Shown one piece after another: positions 1 through 8,761 of a stretch of DNA of 64,000 nt. Below the pieces are notes generated by a model. The model made no database searches. It saw nothing but the letters and a program-made list of their open reading frames with translations, and was not told the origin of the DNA. How positions within the stretch are numbered: position 1 is the first letter of the stretch; every line of letters begins with the position of its first letter. Position numbers and translations under genes: made by a program. The stretch comes from Pseudomonas frederiksbergensis (lineage in GTDB: Bacteria > Pseudomonadota > Gammaproteobacteria > Pseudomonadales > Pseudomonadaceae): NCBI RefSeq assembly GCF_001952935.1, contig NZ_CP018319.1, positions 186,001 to 250,000 of the forward strand. Direction: 5' to 3'.

Positions 1-10
1 GGAGGGTTTA

Positions 11-574
11 ATGCCTCGCTTGTCGCTCGGCATTCTGTTTTCAACGGTGCTGCTCGTGGGCGCTTTCGCCACCAGGCAGACTCGGCGGGGGTTCATCCTC
101 AAGCTGTGTCTGGCGCTGCTTGGGGTTGGCCTTCAATGGGCGGCCTTGGGGGCTGGGAGTATCGCGATTCTTAAGCTTGCCGGGATTTCCTATGTGGCGT
201 CTCTTGCGGTTTCGTTTAGCGGAGTGCTTCGCTATATCCTCATGCGCGGGCCAATTACAGCTGACAAACTGCATGGCGCGCTGGCGGGTTACATCATGCT
301 GGCCTTCGTTTGGTCCTTCATCTTTGCCCTGGTGGAGATATCCGCCGCAGGCTCATTCGGCCCTGGCCAACTCGACTTCGGACAGCCCGGGACTTTCTTC
401 AAACTGATCTATTTCAGCCTCACGACGCTCACCACCACCGGCTACGGTGATGTTATCCCGCTGACCAACCACGCCCGCTCACTTGTGATGGTCGAAGAAT
501 TTTCCGGCGTCTTTTACGTAGGTGTTGTGATCGCGCGGCTTGCGGGTCTTTATCCGTCGAATCAGGTCAGGTAA
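11..574 (+). CDS. Two-TM potassium channel family protein
   Basis: A 187-residue membrane protein with several hydrophobic segments. Its last third has the pore-helix/filter arrangement of K+ channels: a TTLTTTGYGD filter with TTTGYGD at residues 141-147, followed by a final hydrophobic helix. The family (Ion_trans_2) conducts K+ across the inner membrane as a tetramer. No cytoplasmic RCK/TrkA domain follows; the protein ends about 30 residues after the last helix. The start is supported by GGAGGG at positions 1-6, four bases upstream of the ATG. The gene sits at the window edge, so its upstream context is unknown. The family is well supported; gating and physiological role cannot be read from the sequence. 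Confidence 0.8.
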   Translation: MPRLSLGILFSTVLLVGAFATRQTRRGFILKLCLALLGVGLQWAALGAGSIAILKLAGISYVASLAVSFSGVLRYILMRGPITADKLHGALAGYIMLAFVWSFIFALVEISAAGSFGPGQLDFGQPGTFFKLIYFSLTTLTTTGYGDVIPLTNHARSLVMVEEFSGVFYVGVVIARLAGLYPSNQVR

Positions 575-670
575 CTGTCGATTTGCCTGAGCCACCTCCG
601 GGGGTAAGCAAGCAGGGTCGGACAAATGTCCCACCAACGCGTGAATGGGACGCAGCGTAAATCCTATCTT

Positions 671-1597
671 TCAAAGTCCTGCACCGAAACGATACTGCCA
701 GACCATGCCGACAGCATCGTATTCGCTGCCAGTGCGGGAATGGCCACCATAGCTCGCATTCAGTTTTATCGAATGGTTGCGGTTCAACGGCAGCGAAAGG
801 GTGCAGCCGTAGCGGGTGCTTTCCTGAAAATCACGATTACTGACCCCATCCACTGAGCTGCTGCCGCCAGCGAAGTAGGTCGCATCCAGCGAACCCCAGA
901 CACCATAGCTGAAGGCGTAGATAAGATGCCCCTGCATCTGGTAAATCGGATCCTGGGAAAGCACGTGGTCGCCGAGTAACTCGTCATTGTCGGTGAAAAA
1001 GGTTCCTGCGCCGGATAATTCCAGGGTCACTGGCCCCACACGTTTGGAAACCCCGAGTTCAGGCTTGAATGACCAGCGATTATTGCCGAGATTGATCAGC
1101 CTGCTGTCGTCGTATTGGCCCAGTGGCGCCGTGATCGCCAGGCTGGCGCCGATAATCACATCCTGTTGGTAGCTGGGGAACTCGGCCAGGGACATCGCCG
1201 GGGCGCCATACAAGTTGACCGAGAAGCGAAATCTTGGATCGATCAGCCCAGAGACATTACGTTCCCTGGGTTCACCGGCAAGCAGGGCTGAGCCGGTCAA
1301 TTTTGCCTCGGGCACGACGATATCGAACTTCCCCGAGCGGCCCCAGACGTCCAGGGATCTGGCAAAGGCAACCACGACCGTCTTGATGTTGAGCTTGGCA
1401 TCTTCGAGCGGGATCGAGGGGTTGGCCGTCACATTGCCATGGAGATCGCTGTAGCCTATGAGCAGGAAATTGATACCGACCGGTGTATTAGCGTAGGACC
1501 TGGGTTCGAGATCTTCTGCCACTGCGCCGGTGGCGAGCATGATGACCGAAGCGGATGCGAACCGAACCAGCCTGATGACACAGAGATTGTGTTTCAT
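671..1597 (-). CDS. Outer-membrane beta-barrel protein, MetA-pathway-of-phenol-degradation-like
   Basis: A 308-residue exported protein. The chosen ATG at 1597 is followed by a charged segment and a hydrophobic stretch ending near AVAEDLEP, a plausible signal peptide; longer in-frame starts would bury that signal. The mature part has alternating hydrophobic and aromatic strands (for example YAFSYGVWGSLDATYF) and ends in WQYRFGAGL, as in barrel strands. The layout, with an N-terminal 'YANTPVGINFLLIGY' block, resembles the Phenol_MetA_deg transporter-like family of outer-membrane proteins, many of which have no proven substrate. No linked catabolic genes are present, so transport of an aromatic compound is only a family-level guess. 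Confidence 0.65.
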   Translation of the reverse strand: MKHNLCVIRLVRFASASVIMLATGAVAEDLEPRSYANTPVGINFLLIGYSDLHGNVTANPSIPLEDAKLNIKTVVVAFARSLDVWGRSGKFDIVVPEAKLTGSALLAGEPRERNVSGLIDPRFRFSVNLYGAPAMSLAEFPSYQQDVIIGASLAITAPLGQYDDSRLINLGNNRWSFKPELGVSKRVGPVTLELSGAGTFFTDNDELLGDHVLSQDPIYQMQGHLIYAFSYGVWGSLDATYFAGGSSSVDGVSNRDFQESTRYGCTLSLPLNRNHSIKLNASYGGHSRTGSEYDAVGMVWQYRFGAGL

Positions 1598-1760
1598 CCA
1601 CTTTCGCTCGCTTCTGTGAGGCCCCCGGAGTTCTATGAGTTGTAGCGCATCTGCATTTGTTTGGCATAGACAGATGCCACCCGCACTGCGTAGTCGCACT
1701 TGGCTATCTACAGCACGCTCCGAGCCTTTGACTTAACCGGCCAAAAGGACACGCAGAAAC

Positions 1761-2492
1761 TCAACCGCGCACCAGGTAGGCTCCTGACGGAACCCGATCT
1801 CGCAGCTTCTTGCATTTGCCGGGTTTGGGCTGATGCCCGGGCGGGCGATCAGGAAACCAGATTCGGCATTTACCCGGAGGCGGCCAATGGCCGCGGGGAA
1901 TCTCAACCTCTGGCTCGACGAAAGCCGCTGGCAATTCTCCTTCGGGCCGTAGCCTGCCTGCCGTCGGCGAGTCCGATACCTTCTCTGCCTGTGCGTTAGC
2001 GAAGTTGCCAGCGTTGGGTTGTTCAGCAGCGGCCATTTCTGCGGCGCGGCGCTTTTTGGCCTCCTCTTTGAGCCCCTCCTGTACTGCGACCTGGTCCTCT
2101 TTGGCGTTGGGTGAGGTACTTGAAGCCTTGGCCTGCTGCGCCGCCTGGATCAATTGGAAGTTGCGATTGCGTAACTCGACGTTGCGACCAACCCGCATGT
2201 TCGAGCGCGCCGCCAACGTTTCTGCCTGCTGGTATTGCCCCTGCTGAAGACGCAACACACCAAGGTAATGCAGCGTCGCGGGATTGTTCGGCTGGATATG
2301 CAGGGCACGCTCCAGCGTGGCAGCGGCTTGGTCCAACTGGCCATTTTCATATTGCCGCGAGGCGGTTTCGATTAGCGTGGTTGATGCGCTGTTACTTTGC
2401 GAGAGCGGTCTTCGCTCGGCAGCAACCGAACAAAGCGACGCGACAGCGCAGAACGCCAGGATGAGACCCGGCAGAAAATTCTTGGTTGGCAT
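1761..2492 (-). CDS. TPR-repeat exported protein with C-terminal PPGKC repeats
   Basis: A 243-residue protein from an ATG at 2492. A signal peptide (NFLPGLILAFCAVASLCSVAA) is followed by TPR-like helices with the pattern LERALHIQPNNPATLHYLGVLRLQQG, a charged Ala/Lys/Glu-rich linker, and a C-terminal tail with two related blocks, PPPGKCRIWFPDRPPGHQ and PKPGKC. Similar PPG-x-C tails occur in uncharacterised proteobacterial exported proteins. The frame stays open for 51 codons upstream, but only the internal start gives a clean signal peptide. A run of nine C (coding sense) lies just upstream of the chosen start. The TPRs suggest a periplasmic protein-interaction role; the partner is unknown. 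Confidence 0.6.
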   Translation of the reverse strand: MPTKNFLPGLILAFCAVASLCSVAAERRPLSQSNSASTTLIETASRQYENGQLDQAAATLERALHIQPNNPATLHYLGVLRLQQGQYQQAETLAARSNMRVGRNVELRNRNFQLIQAAQQAKASSTSPNAKEDQVAVQEGLKEEAKKRRAAEMAAAEQPNAGNFANAQAEKVSDSPTAGRLRPEGELPAAFVEPEVEIPRGHWPPPGKCRIWFPDRPPGHQPKPGKCKKLRDRVPSGAYLVRG

Positions 2493-2869
2493 CAGGGGGG
2501 GGGCGGACTCGGCTGATACAGGAAGACACTGCCGTAAAGCAGGCCACCAGCGCTGCTCGGCATCGCCGATACAGGGCCCCTGTTGACCTGGCCAGTACCC
2601 TGAAGTTCCCGCTACAACGGGCATATCGGTACCGGGTTTTCTCATGCGGATTGTCTGCGCCAGTTGCCGGGGGATGTACCGAACTGGCGTTTGAATGCGC
2701 GACTGAACGCAACACTGAGGCCTTGGCTATTTAAGCAGCGGCTCCCTAGAACTTTTCTCTATTAATCTGTCTATGTGGATAGGCACATCCACTCGGTAAG
2801 CGCGAACCCCCAGCTTCCCGCAGCCAGATGGCCATACGTCCGATTGTCAATCAGAGGTTGCCTTCTCTC
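2493..2869. other. Intergenic region between divergent exported-protein genes
   Basis: This 377-bp stretch separates the divergent TPR-protein gene and the Arg/Asp/Trp-rich protein gene, so it must hold promoters for both. Open frames extend into it from both sides (a 51-codon extension of the TPR gene and a 14-codon extension of the plus-strand gene), but neither adds a recognisable domain. It contains the G9 tract at 2495-2503. No convincing sigma-70 promoter or RNA gene was recognised. Confidence 0.4.
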
Positions 2870-3265
2870 ATGAAATTCCATGACCCACGGATGGTGCTCT
2901 TCGGCCTGTTAGCGTTCGCGGCAGTGGGCTCGGCCTGCGCAACCCAGATGAAGACCCCAACCCCTGTTGTCGCAACTGAAGTCACCGCCGTTCAGGCTCC
3001 GGTCCAAGCCGCCGGCAACCCTTGGCCGACCTTGGCCAGTATGGCCGGCAAGCCGCTGGGGCCGTTGCTTGCCCATGACGATCGATACTGGCATGACGGC
3101 CGTTGGCACGATCGCCGGGACAATTGGCGCCGAGACGACTGGCGTAGAGATAAGTGGCGTCGAGAGCAAGCCCGTCGAGAAGCTGATCGTCGTGATTGGG
3201 AGCGCCACCAGGATCGGGCCATGCGGCACCGCTACGAGGATGATCGCCGCTACTATCGTCGCTAG
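2870..3265 (+). CDS. Exported Arg/Asp/Trp-rich low-complexity protein
   Basis: A 131-residue protein of unknown function. From the ATG at 2870 it has a signal peptide (MVLFGLLAFAAVGSACA), a Thr/Val/Ala-rich spacer, and a C-terminal half built of short repeats, DNWRRDDWRRDKWRRE and onwards, ending RYYRR. The upstream in-frame ATG at 2828 would place 14 extra residues before the signal and is less likely. Composition is extreme in Arg, Asp, Trp and His and the protein looks intrinsically disordered. The short-period repeats suggest growth by slippage. A periplasmic location is inferred from the signal only. Confidence 0.55.
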   Translation: MKFHDPRMVLFGLLAFAAVGSACATQMKTPTPVVATEVTAVQAPVQAAGNPWPTLASMAGKPLGPLLAHDDRYWHDGRWHDRRDNWRRDDWRRDKWRREQARREADRRDWERHQDRAMRHRYEDDRRYYRR

Positions 3266-3328
3266 GCCTGCCAGAGCAGATGTGCGAACCAGACTCGCTC
3301 ATCCCGCAGCCCTGCCATACTGTTCAAC

Positions 3329-4069
3329 ATGACTCGTGCAACCTTCCGCTTCTACGAGGAGCTCAACGATTTCCTGCCGGCCGAACGGCGCCGGCAGTCA
3401 TTCACCTGCGAGTGCGCGCGAGGGGCGACGGTCAAGCACATGATCGAGGCGCTCGGGATACCGCACACGGAGGTTGAGTTAGTGCTGCTCAACGGCGAGT
3501 CGGTGGGCCTGGAGCGGACGATCTTCGACGGTGACCGGCTGGCGGTGTATCCCAAGTTCGAAGCGCTGGACATCAGCCCGTTGCTCAAGGTTCGTGCGCA
3601 ACCTTTACGGGTGCTGCGCTTCGTTGCTGATGCGCACCTTGGCGGGCTGGCCCACCTGCTGCGCATGAGCGGTTTCGACACCCTCTACGACAATGGCTTC
3701 GAGGATGGCGAGATCGCCGAGATCGCTGCGCAGCAAGGACGCATCGTGCTGACCCGTGACCGCGAATTGCTCAAGCGGCGGATCATCAGCCACGGCTGTT
3801 ACGTGCATGCCCTGAAACCGTCGCTGCAGCTGCGCGAAATGTACGAACGCCTCGACCTGGCGCGTAGCGCGCGGCCATTCAGCCTGTGCCTTCATTGCAA
3901 CCTGCCGCTGCACGAGATCAGCCCGGAACTGGCCCGGCTGCAGGTGCCGCCACGGGTTGGCGCCCTCTATTCGCACTTCTTGCGCTGCGACGCCTGCCAA
4001 CGGATTTACTGGGAGGGTTCGCACTGGCGCGGCATGTGTGCGCTGCTGGCGCCTCTGCTGAACCGATAG
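3329..4069 (+). CDS. Mut7-C RNase-domain protein with N-terminal ubiquitin-like domain
   Basis: A 246-residue two-domain protein. Residues 1 to about 85 form a MoaD/ThiS-like ubiquitin fold (ATFRFYEELNDFLP, then VELVLLNGESVGLERTIFDGDRLAVYPKFE). Residues from about 93 match the Mut7-C domain: RFVADAHLGGLAHLLRMSGF, an acidic ILTRDRELLKR segment typical of PIN-like nucleases, and a zinc knuckle with paired cysteines (CLHCNLPL and LRCDACQRIYWEG). The family is usually annotated Mut7-C ubiquitin/RNAse domain-containing and was once mislabelled as PilT-related. Acidic residues and both Cys pairs are intact. RNase activity is inferred from the fold; the substrate is unknown. Confidence 0.8.
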   Translation: MTRATFRFYEELNDFLPAERRRQSFTCECARGATVKHMIEALGIPHTEVELVLLNGESVGLERTIFDGDRLAVYPKFEALDISPLLKVRAQPLRVLRFVADAHLGGLAHLLRMSGFDTLYDNGFEDGEIAEIAAQQGRIVLTRDRELLKRRIISHGCYVHALKPSLQLREMYERLDLARSARPFSLCLHCNLPLHEISPELARLQVPPRVGALYSHFLRCDACQRIYWEGSHWRGMCALLAPLLNR

Positions 4070-4109
4070 CCGAGCGCATCGACTTTTTCGTACAAACCCT
4101 GGACCGGCC

Positions 4110-4805
4110 TCAAGCCAGCAACTCGGTGATCCACCGGGCCTGCCGGGCGATGTCTTGCACTTTCTCCTCGGGCAAGGCCTGCCGCGCACGGGCGAAATGG
4201 GTCAGGGTCTTCTGCTTTTCGCGCAGGATGCGCTGCCACTTGATCAGGAACGCCGGGCTGCGTGCCTGCATTTGCAGCGGGCCGAAGTAAAGCTCCTCGG
4301 CGGTGTACATCACCGGCCCGGCGCGCTCGGCGACAATGATTTCGTAGTCGAAACGATTTTCCCGCAGCAGTTCCTCGCAGAGGATGCGGTAGCCATTTTC
4401 CATCAGCCACTGGCGCAGTGGCTGCTCGCCGCCGTTGGGTTGCAGGATCAGGCGCTCCTGGCCGCTCAGGCGCGCCTTGCCGCTGTCGAGAATGTCACGG
4501 ATCGTCTCGCCGCCCATGCCGCAGATGGTGATCGCAGTGATCCCGTCACCCGGTTCGATCGCTGCCAGACCATTGGCCAGGCGCACGGTGATCCGCTGGT
4601 CCAGACCGCTCTCGCGCACGGTGCGTTCGGCCGAATGGAACGGCGTCAACGCCACCTCCCCGGCCACCGCCGCCGCAATGGCGCCACGGCGCATCAACGC
4701 CACCGGCAGGTAGCCGTGATCCGAGCCGATATCGGCCAGGCGTGCGTCTGCTGGTACATGCGCCGCCACGCGCTCCAGGCGCTGGGACAATGTCTGTTCG
4801 TTCAA
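4110..4805 (-). CDS. trmK: tRNA (adenine(22)-N(1))-methyltransferase TrmK-family protein
   Basis: A 231-residue class I SAM methyltransferase of the TrmK/YqfN family, whose characterised members methylate N1 of A22 in tRNA. The SAM-binding motif RLADIGSDHGYLP lies near the N-terminus, followed by TICGMGGETIRDIL and LILQPNGGEQPLRQWL, both typical of the family. I chose a TTG start at 4805 because it is preceded by AAGGA at good spacing and gives the usual N-terminus LNEQTLSQRLERVAAHVP. The frame stays open with ATGs up to 5039, but the added residues have no family match. TrmK is best studied in Gram-positives, so the exact target here is not certain. Confidence 0.75.
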   Translation of the reverse strand: MNEQTLSQRLERVAAHVPADARLADIGSDHGYLPVALMRRGAIAAAVAGEVALTPFHSAERTVRESGLDQRITVRLANGLAAIEPGDGITAITICGMGGETIRDILDSGKARLSGQERLILQPNGGEQPLRQWLMENGYRILCEELLRENRFDYEIIVAERAGPVMYTAEELYFGPLQMQARSPAFLIKWQRILREKQKTLTHFARARQALPEEKVQDIARQARWITELLA

Positions 4806-5070
4806 CTGCAGTTCCTTTTCACCACGAATGTCTGGCACCTTTGGCCGGATCGGGACGCGATTCTGTCGAGCAACGCCGTGCATTTCAAATTTATGCGACC
4901 AGAGCCATGGTTCGACCCGAATTCTGAGTTGTTGCGCCATGAGGGCGGCTTTCATGCTGCGGTCATGCATTCGGCGCGTCAGCGGGATTTGCTCAGTGCT
5001 TTTTTGACTGAGTTGATCGGTATTTTCGGGGCCGTGCAAACGTCAATAGGAGCAAGCCCCTCACCCGTTT

Positions 5071-5604
5071 TCAGATCCGGATTTCGCTGGTCGGCATAAC
5101 GTCGATCCGCGCCACGGGCCCCGTCAAGTGCGCCAGGTCTGCGTTGTGCTCGGTGATGATGTCTTCGGCGGCGAGGTTGCCGTTGTCGACGGTGGAATGC
5201 GCATCGGCGGCGAGCACTACGTCATAGCCCAGGTTCAGGGCCTGGCGGACAGTGGCGTTGACGCAATAGTCGGTTTGCAGTCCGCAGACGATCAGGCGGT
5301 CGGCGTCCATATCCTGCAATTGCGCTTGCAAGTGGGTCCGGTAGAACGAGTCTCGATTGGTTTTTCGCACGCGAATGTCTTGCGGCGAAGTCTTCAGGCT
5401 TTCGGCCAGTTGCCAGCCTTCGGAACCGTATTGCAGTGGGTCGCCCCTTTCTTCGTGCTGGATGAGGATGACCGGGATGCCTGCTTCGCGAGCCTTGGCA
5501 CTGAGGTCGTTGATGTTCTCGATAACACGCTTGATCTCAAAACATTCGTACTCGCCAGTGCACAGGGCGCGCTGGACATCGATGATCAGCAGTGCGGTAG
5601 CCAT
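5071..5604 (-). CDS. Isochorismatase-family cysteine hydrolase
   Basis: A 177-residue cysteine hydrolase of the isochorismatase-like superfamily. The catalytic triad is visible: Asp in LLIIDVQRALCTG, Lys in RVRKTNRDSFYRT, and the nucleophilic Cys in CGLQTDYCVNATVRQA. Members hydrolyse amides (nicotinamide, ureidoacrylate and others) or the isochorismate enol ether. The start at 5604 has AAGGACGGG upstream; the frame remains open to 5817 but would overlap the next gene. It lies 73 bp downstream of ggt on the same strand, so the two could be co-transcribed. The substrate cannot be assigned. Confidence 0.8.
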   Translation of the reverse strand: MATALLIIDVQRALCTGEYECFEIKRVIENINDLSAKAREAGIPVILIQHEERGDPLQYGSEGWQLAESLKTSPQDIRVRKTNRDSFYRTHLQAQLQDMDADRLIVCGLQTDYCVNATVRQALNLGYDVVLAADAHSTVDNGNLAAEDIITEHNADLAHLTGPVARIDVMPTSEIRI

Positions 5605-5677
5605 GGTCCCGTCCTTGAAAAGAATCAGTGGATCAGGGGACGAACAATAGATCCGTCCCCCCTTTGAAAAACACCCC

Positions 5678-7405
5678 TCAATAACCGAGCGACAACCCGG
5701 TGTTACGACGTGGATCGTTCGCCCCATAGAAGCGGTTTTTGCCCACCGGCTTGCCTTCCAGCGACGGTGCGCCGACCAGAATCGCCGCCACATGGTTGGC
5801 GTCCTGCGGCCCGGCAAACTTGTGTCCCCAGCTTTCGAGCATCTTCACCGTATCAGGGCTGGTGGTGAAGGTCTCAAGGTTGGTCTCTTCCGGTAACCAC
5901 TGCTGGTGGAAACGCGGTGCATCCACCGCCTCCTGGATGTTCATGCCGTAGTCGATCACGTTGAGCATAGTCAGCAAGGTTGCAGTGATGATGCGACTGC
6001 CGCCGGGTGTGCCGACGACCATCACCACTTTGCCGTCCTTGGTGACGATGGTCGGGCTCATGGACGACAGCGGTGCCTTGCCGGGGGCGATGGCATTGGC
6101 CTCCCCTTGCACCAGACCGTACATGTTCGGCACACCGATTTTCGAGGTGAAATCGTCCATTTCGTCGTTGAGGATCACCCCGGTTTTGCTGGCCATGACG
6201 CCGGCGCCGAACCAGTCGTTCAAGGTGTAAGTCACCGAGACCGCATTGCCCCATTTATCGACGATGGAGTAATGGGTGGTGTTGCTGCCTTCGTGTGGCG
6301 CTACGCCGGGTTTGAGCTCGCGGGACACACCGGCCTTTTGCGGATTGATGGCTTCGCGGATTTTGGTTGCGTAGTTTTTATCCAGCAGATGGGCGATCGG
6401 ATTTTTCACAAAGTCCGGGTCGCCCAGGTAGCTGTTGCGGTCCACATAGGCGTGACGCATCGCTTCGATCTGGTAGTGCATGCTCTGGGCCGAGTGATAG
6501 CCCAGGTCTTTCATCGGATAGCCTTCGAGAATGTTCATGATCTGGCAAATCACCACACCGCCAGAGCTGGGCGGCGGTGCCGAGACCACATGGTAGCCGC
6601 GGTAATCGCATTCGATCGGGGCCAGTTCGCGGGTCTTGTATTTGTCGAGGTCGGCCTGAGTGATGATGCCTTTGTTGGCCTGGCTGGAGGTGACGATGGC
6701 ATCGGCCACCCAGCCTTTATAGAAGCCGTCGGCGCCCTTCTCGGAGATTTCCCGCAGGGTTTTGCCGAGGTCTTTTTGCACCAGTTTCTGACCGACTTGC
6801 ATCGGCTCGCCGTTGCTCAGGAAAATCGCACCGGAATCCTTGATGTCCTTCTTGAACACGTCAGTGGCGTATTCCAGCAACTCGACATCGCCCTGCTCCA
6901 GCACAAAACCGTCTTCGGCGAGCTTGATGGCCGGGGCGATCACTTCCTTGCGCGGTTTGGTGCCGTATTTCTGCAGCGCCAGTTCCATGCCCGACACGGT
7001 GCCCGGCACGCCAACGGCCAGATGGCCACGGGTGCTCAGCTCGGGGACAACGTTGCCCTCCTTGTCGAGGTACATGTCGGCGGTGGCGGCCAGCGGTGCT
7101 TTTTCGCGGAAGTCGAGGAAGGTCTTGCGCCCGTCCGCCAACTGAATGGTCATGAAACCACCGCCGCCCAGGTTACCCGCCGCGGGATAAACCACCGCCA
7201 GCGCATAGCCGACCGCTACCGCGGCGTCGACGGCGTTACCGCCGTTCTTGAGCACATCGACGCCCACATGACTGGCCAGATGCTGGGCGGTGACGACCAT
7301 GCCGTTTTCGGCCGCGACCGGCGCCACGGAAGCCGCGTAAGCACTGAGGCAGCTGAGCACCAATGAGGTCGCAATCAGCGATTTGGCAAAAGGTTCGAAC
7401 TTCAT
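5678..7405 (-). CDS. ggt: Gamma-glutamyltransferase (periplasmic, self-processing)
   Basis: A 575-residue proenzyme, close to the usual size for bacterial Ggt, that transfers or hydrolyses the gamma-glutamyl group of glutathione and related compounds in the periplasm. A signal peptide ends near SAYAASVAP. The autoprocessing site and catalytic threonine lie in NTTHYSIVDKWGNAVSVTY, with the first Thr (about residue 376) expected to become the N-terminus of the small subunit. Other signatures are GNLGGGGFMTIQ, SAPPPSSGGVVICQIMNIL and the oxyanion region PLSSMSPTIV. All key residues appear intact. Confidence 0.93.
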   Translation of the reverse strand: MKFEPFAKSLIATSLVLSCLSAYAASVAPVAAENGMVVTAQHLASHVGVDVLKNGGNAVDAAVAVGYALAVVYPAAGNLGGGGFMTIQLADGRKTFLDFREKAPLAATADMYLDKEGNVVPELSTRGHLAVGVPGTVSGMELALQKYGTKPRKEVIAPAIKLAEDGFVLEQGDVELLEYATDVFKKDIKDSGAIFLSNGEPMQVGQKLVQKDLGKTLREISEKGADGFYKGWVADAIVTSSQANKGIITQADLDKYKTRELAPIECDYRGYHVVSAPPPSSGGVVICQIMNILEGYPMKDLGYHSAQSMHYQIEAMRHAYVDRNSYLGDPDFVKNPIAHLLDKNYATKIREAINPQKAGVSRELKPGVAPHEGSNTTHYSIVDKWGNAVSVTYTLNDWFGAGVMASKTGVILNDEMDDFTSKIGVPNMYGLVQGEANAIAPGKAPLSSMSPTIVTKDGKVVMVVGTPGGSRIITATLLTMLNVIDYGMNIQEAVDAPRFHQQWLPEETNLETFTTSPDTVKMLESWGHKFAGPQDANHVAAILVGAPSLEGKPVGKNRFYGANDPRRNTGLSLGY

Positions 7406-7555
7406 GAGTCGGTCTCTTTTTGTTTTTAGGCTCTGTACAAAAACAGAGGGAACGCTTCAAGAGCAGAGGCAAGTATGGCTGGGATTGCGTATTGCGCCTC
7501 CCCGTCGAGGCAGTATGCTTGGCCTCGGTTCAGCACTTTTACGGAGTCCACCGGC

Positions 7556-8071
7556 ATGAGTTACACCTTCATCACCCTCGCCACACCGGTGGGCGAGTTG
7601 AAGCTGGTCGCGAACGGCTCACGACTGGCAGCCATCCTCTGGGAAAACGACAAACCCGACCGGGTGCGGCTTGGACCGATGCGCGAGGCGCCGGATAATC
7701 CGATCCTGATGCGCACAGCTCAGCAGCTGCGGGAATACTTTGCAGGCACGCGCAATCGTTTCGACCTGGAACTGGATTTTGCCGGGACGGAATTTCAGAA
7801 GAAGGTCTGGGCAGCGCTGCTCACCATTCCGTTTGGCGAAACCCGCAGCTATAGCGAGATAGCCCGGCAGATCGGCAATCCCAGTGCGGTTCGGGCAGTG
7901 GGCGCCGCGAATGGCAAGAACCCGATTTCGATTGTTGCGCCGTGTCATCGGGTGATTGGCGCTTCGGGAAAGTTGACGGGGTTTGCCGGAGGGCTTGAGG
8001 CGAAGGAGCAGCTGCTGACGCTGGAAGGTTGCCAATGGTCTGGGGCCGGCAGGACAGGCGATTTGTTCTGA
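7556..8071 (+). CDS. ogt: Methylated-DNA--[protein]-cysteine S-methyltransferase
   Basis: A 171-residue suicide DNA-repair protein that removes methyl or alkyl groups from O6 of guanine. The active-site motif IVAPCHRVIGASG is complete, preceded by the DNA-binding helix region RSYSEIARQIGNPSAVRAVGAANGKN (shown here only by its family pattern). Length matches a free Ogt/MGMT domain without the Ada regulatory domain. The ATG at 7556 (CGGAG upstream) gives the normal N-terminus SYTFITLATPVGELKLV; the frame is open upstream but without family resemblance. The gene is divergent from ggt and convergent with nudK. Confidence 0.9.
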   Translation: MSYTFITLATPVGELKLVANGSRLAAILWENDKPDRVRLGPMREAPDNPILMRTAQQLREYFAGTRNRFDLELDFAGTEFQKKVWAALLTIPFGETRSYSEIARQIGNPSAVRAVGAANGKNPISIVAPCHRVIGASGKLTGFAGGLEAKEQLLTLEGCQWSGAGRTGDLF

Positions 8072-8109
8072 CGTGACAGGCCCCGCATTTGTGGCGAGAG
8101 GGACACAGC

Positions 8110-8700
8110 TTAAATCGTGAAGATGTTTTTCATCGCCGCATACTGCAACAGCATGATGGTCTTCGCATCGCAGATTTCCCCGCGATAAAACGCATCAAGT
8201 GCGTCGTCGAATTTCCATTCCAGCACTTCCAGTTCCTCGGTTTCCTCCTCCAGCCCGCCGCCCTCGCTGACCTTGGAAGCAGCGTCGTACTCGGCGATGA
8301 AGAAGTGCAGTTTTTCAGTCACCGAGCCGGGGCTCATGTAGGCCTCGAACACCTTGTGCACATGGTGCACGCGATAACCGGTTTCTTCCTCGGCTTCTTC
8401 GCGGATGCGCTCTTCAGGCGCCGCACCTTCGAGCAGCCCCGCCGCCACTTCGATCAGCAACCCATCGTGGCCGTTGACGAACACCGGCAAGCGGAATTGC
8501 CGGGTCAGCACCACGGTTTTCTTTTCACGGTTGAACAGCAGGATCGCCGCGCCATTGCCGCGGTCGTAGACTTCGCGGGTCTGGCGTTGCCATTCACCGT
8601 TGTTGCGTTGGTAATCGAAGGTAATTTTCTTGAGCAGATACCAGTCGTGGGACAACACCTGAGACTCGATGAGGTTGACCCGCTCGGCTGTGTTCGACAT
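8110..8700 (-). CDS. nudK: GDP-mannose pyrophosphatase (NudK-type Nudix hydrolase)
   Basis: A 196-residue Nudix hydrolase. The Nudix box is complete (GLLEGAAPEERIREEAEEETGY), preceded by REVYDRGNGAAILLFN and LTRQFRLPVFVNG and followed by KVFEAYMSPGSVTEKLHFF. This set closely follows E. coli NudK, which cleaves GDP-mannose and also ADP-ribose. An ADP-ribose pyrophosphatase reading is the alternative. Convergent with the alkyltransferase gene, 38 bp away. Confidence 0.85.
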   Translation of the reverse strand: MSNTAERVNLIESQVLSHDWYLLKKITFDYQRNNGEWQRQTREVYDRGNGAAILLFNREKKTVVLTRQFRLPVFVNGHDGLLIEVAAGLLEGAAPEERIREEAEEETGYRVHHVHKVFEAYMSPGSVTEKLHFFIAEYDAASKVSEGGGLEEETEELEVLEWKFDDALDAFYRGEICDAKTIMLLQYAAMKNIFTI

Positions 8701-8761
8701 GACAATGCATCCCTTTTTTCGTCAGAAGGCGCACATCTTAGGCGAAAACGAAAGGCCGACG

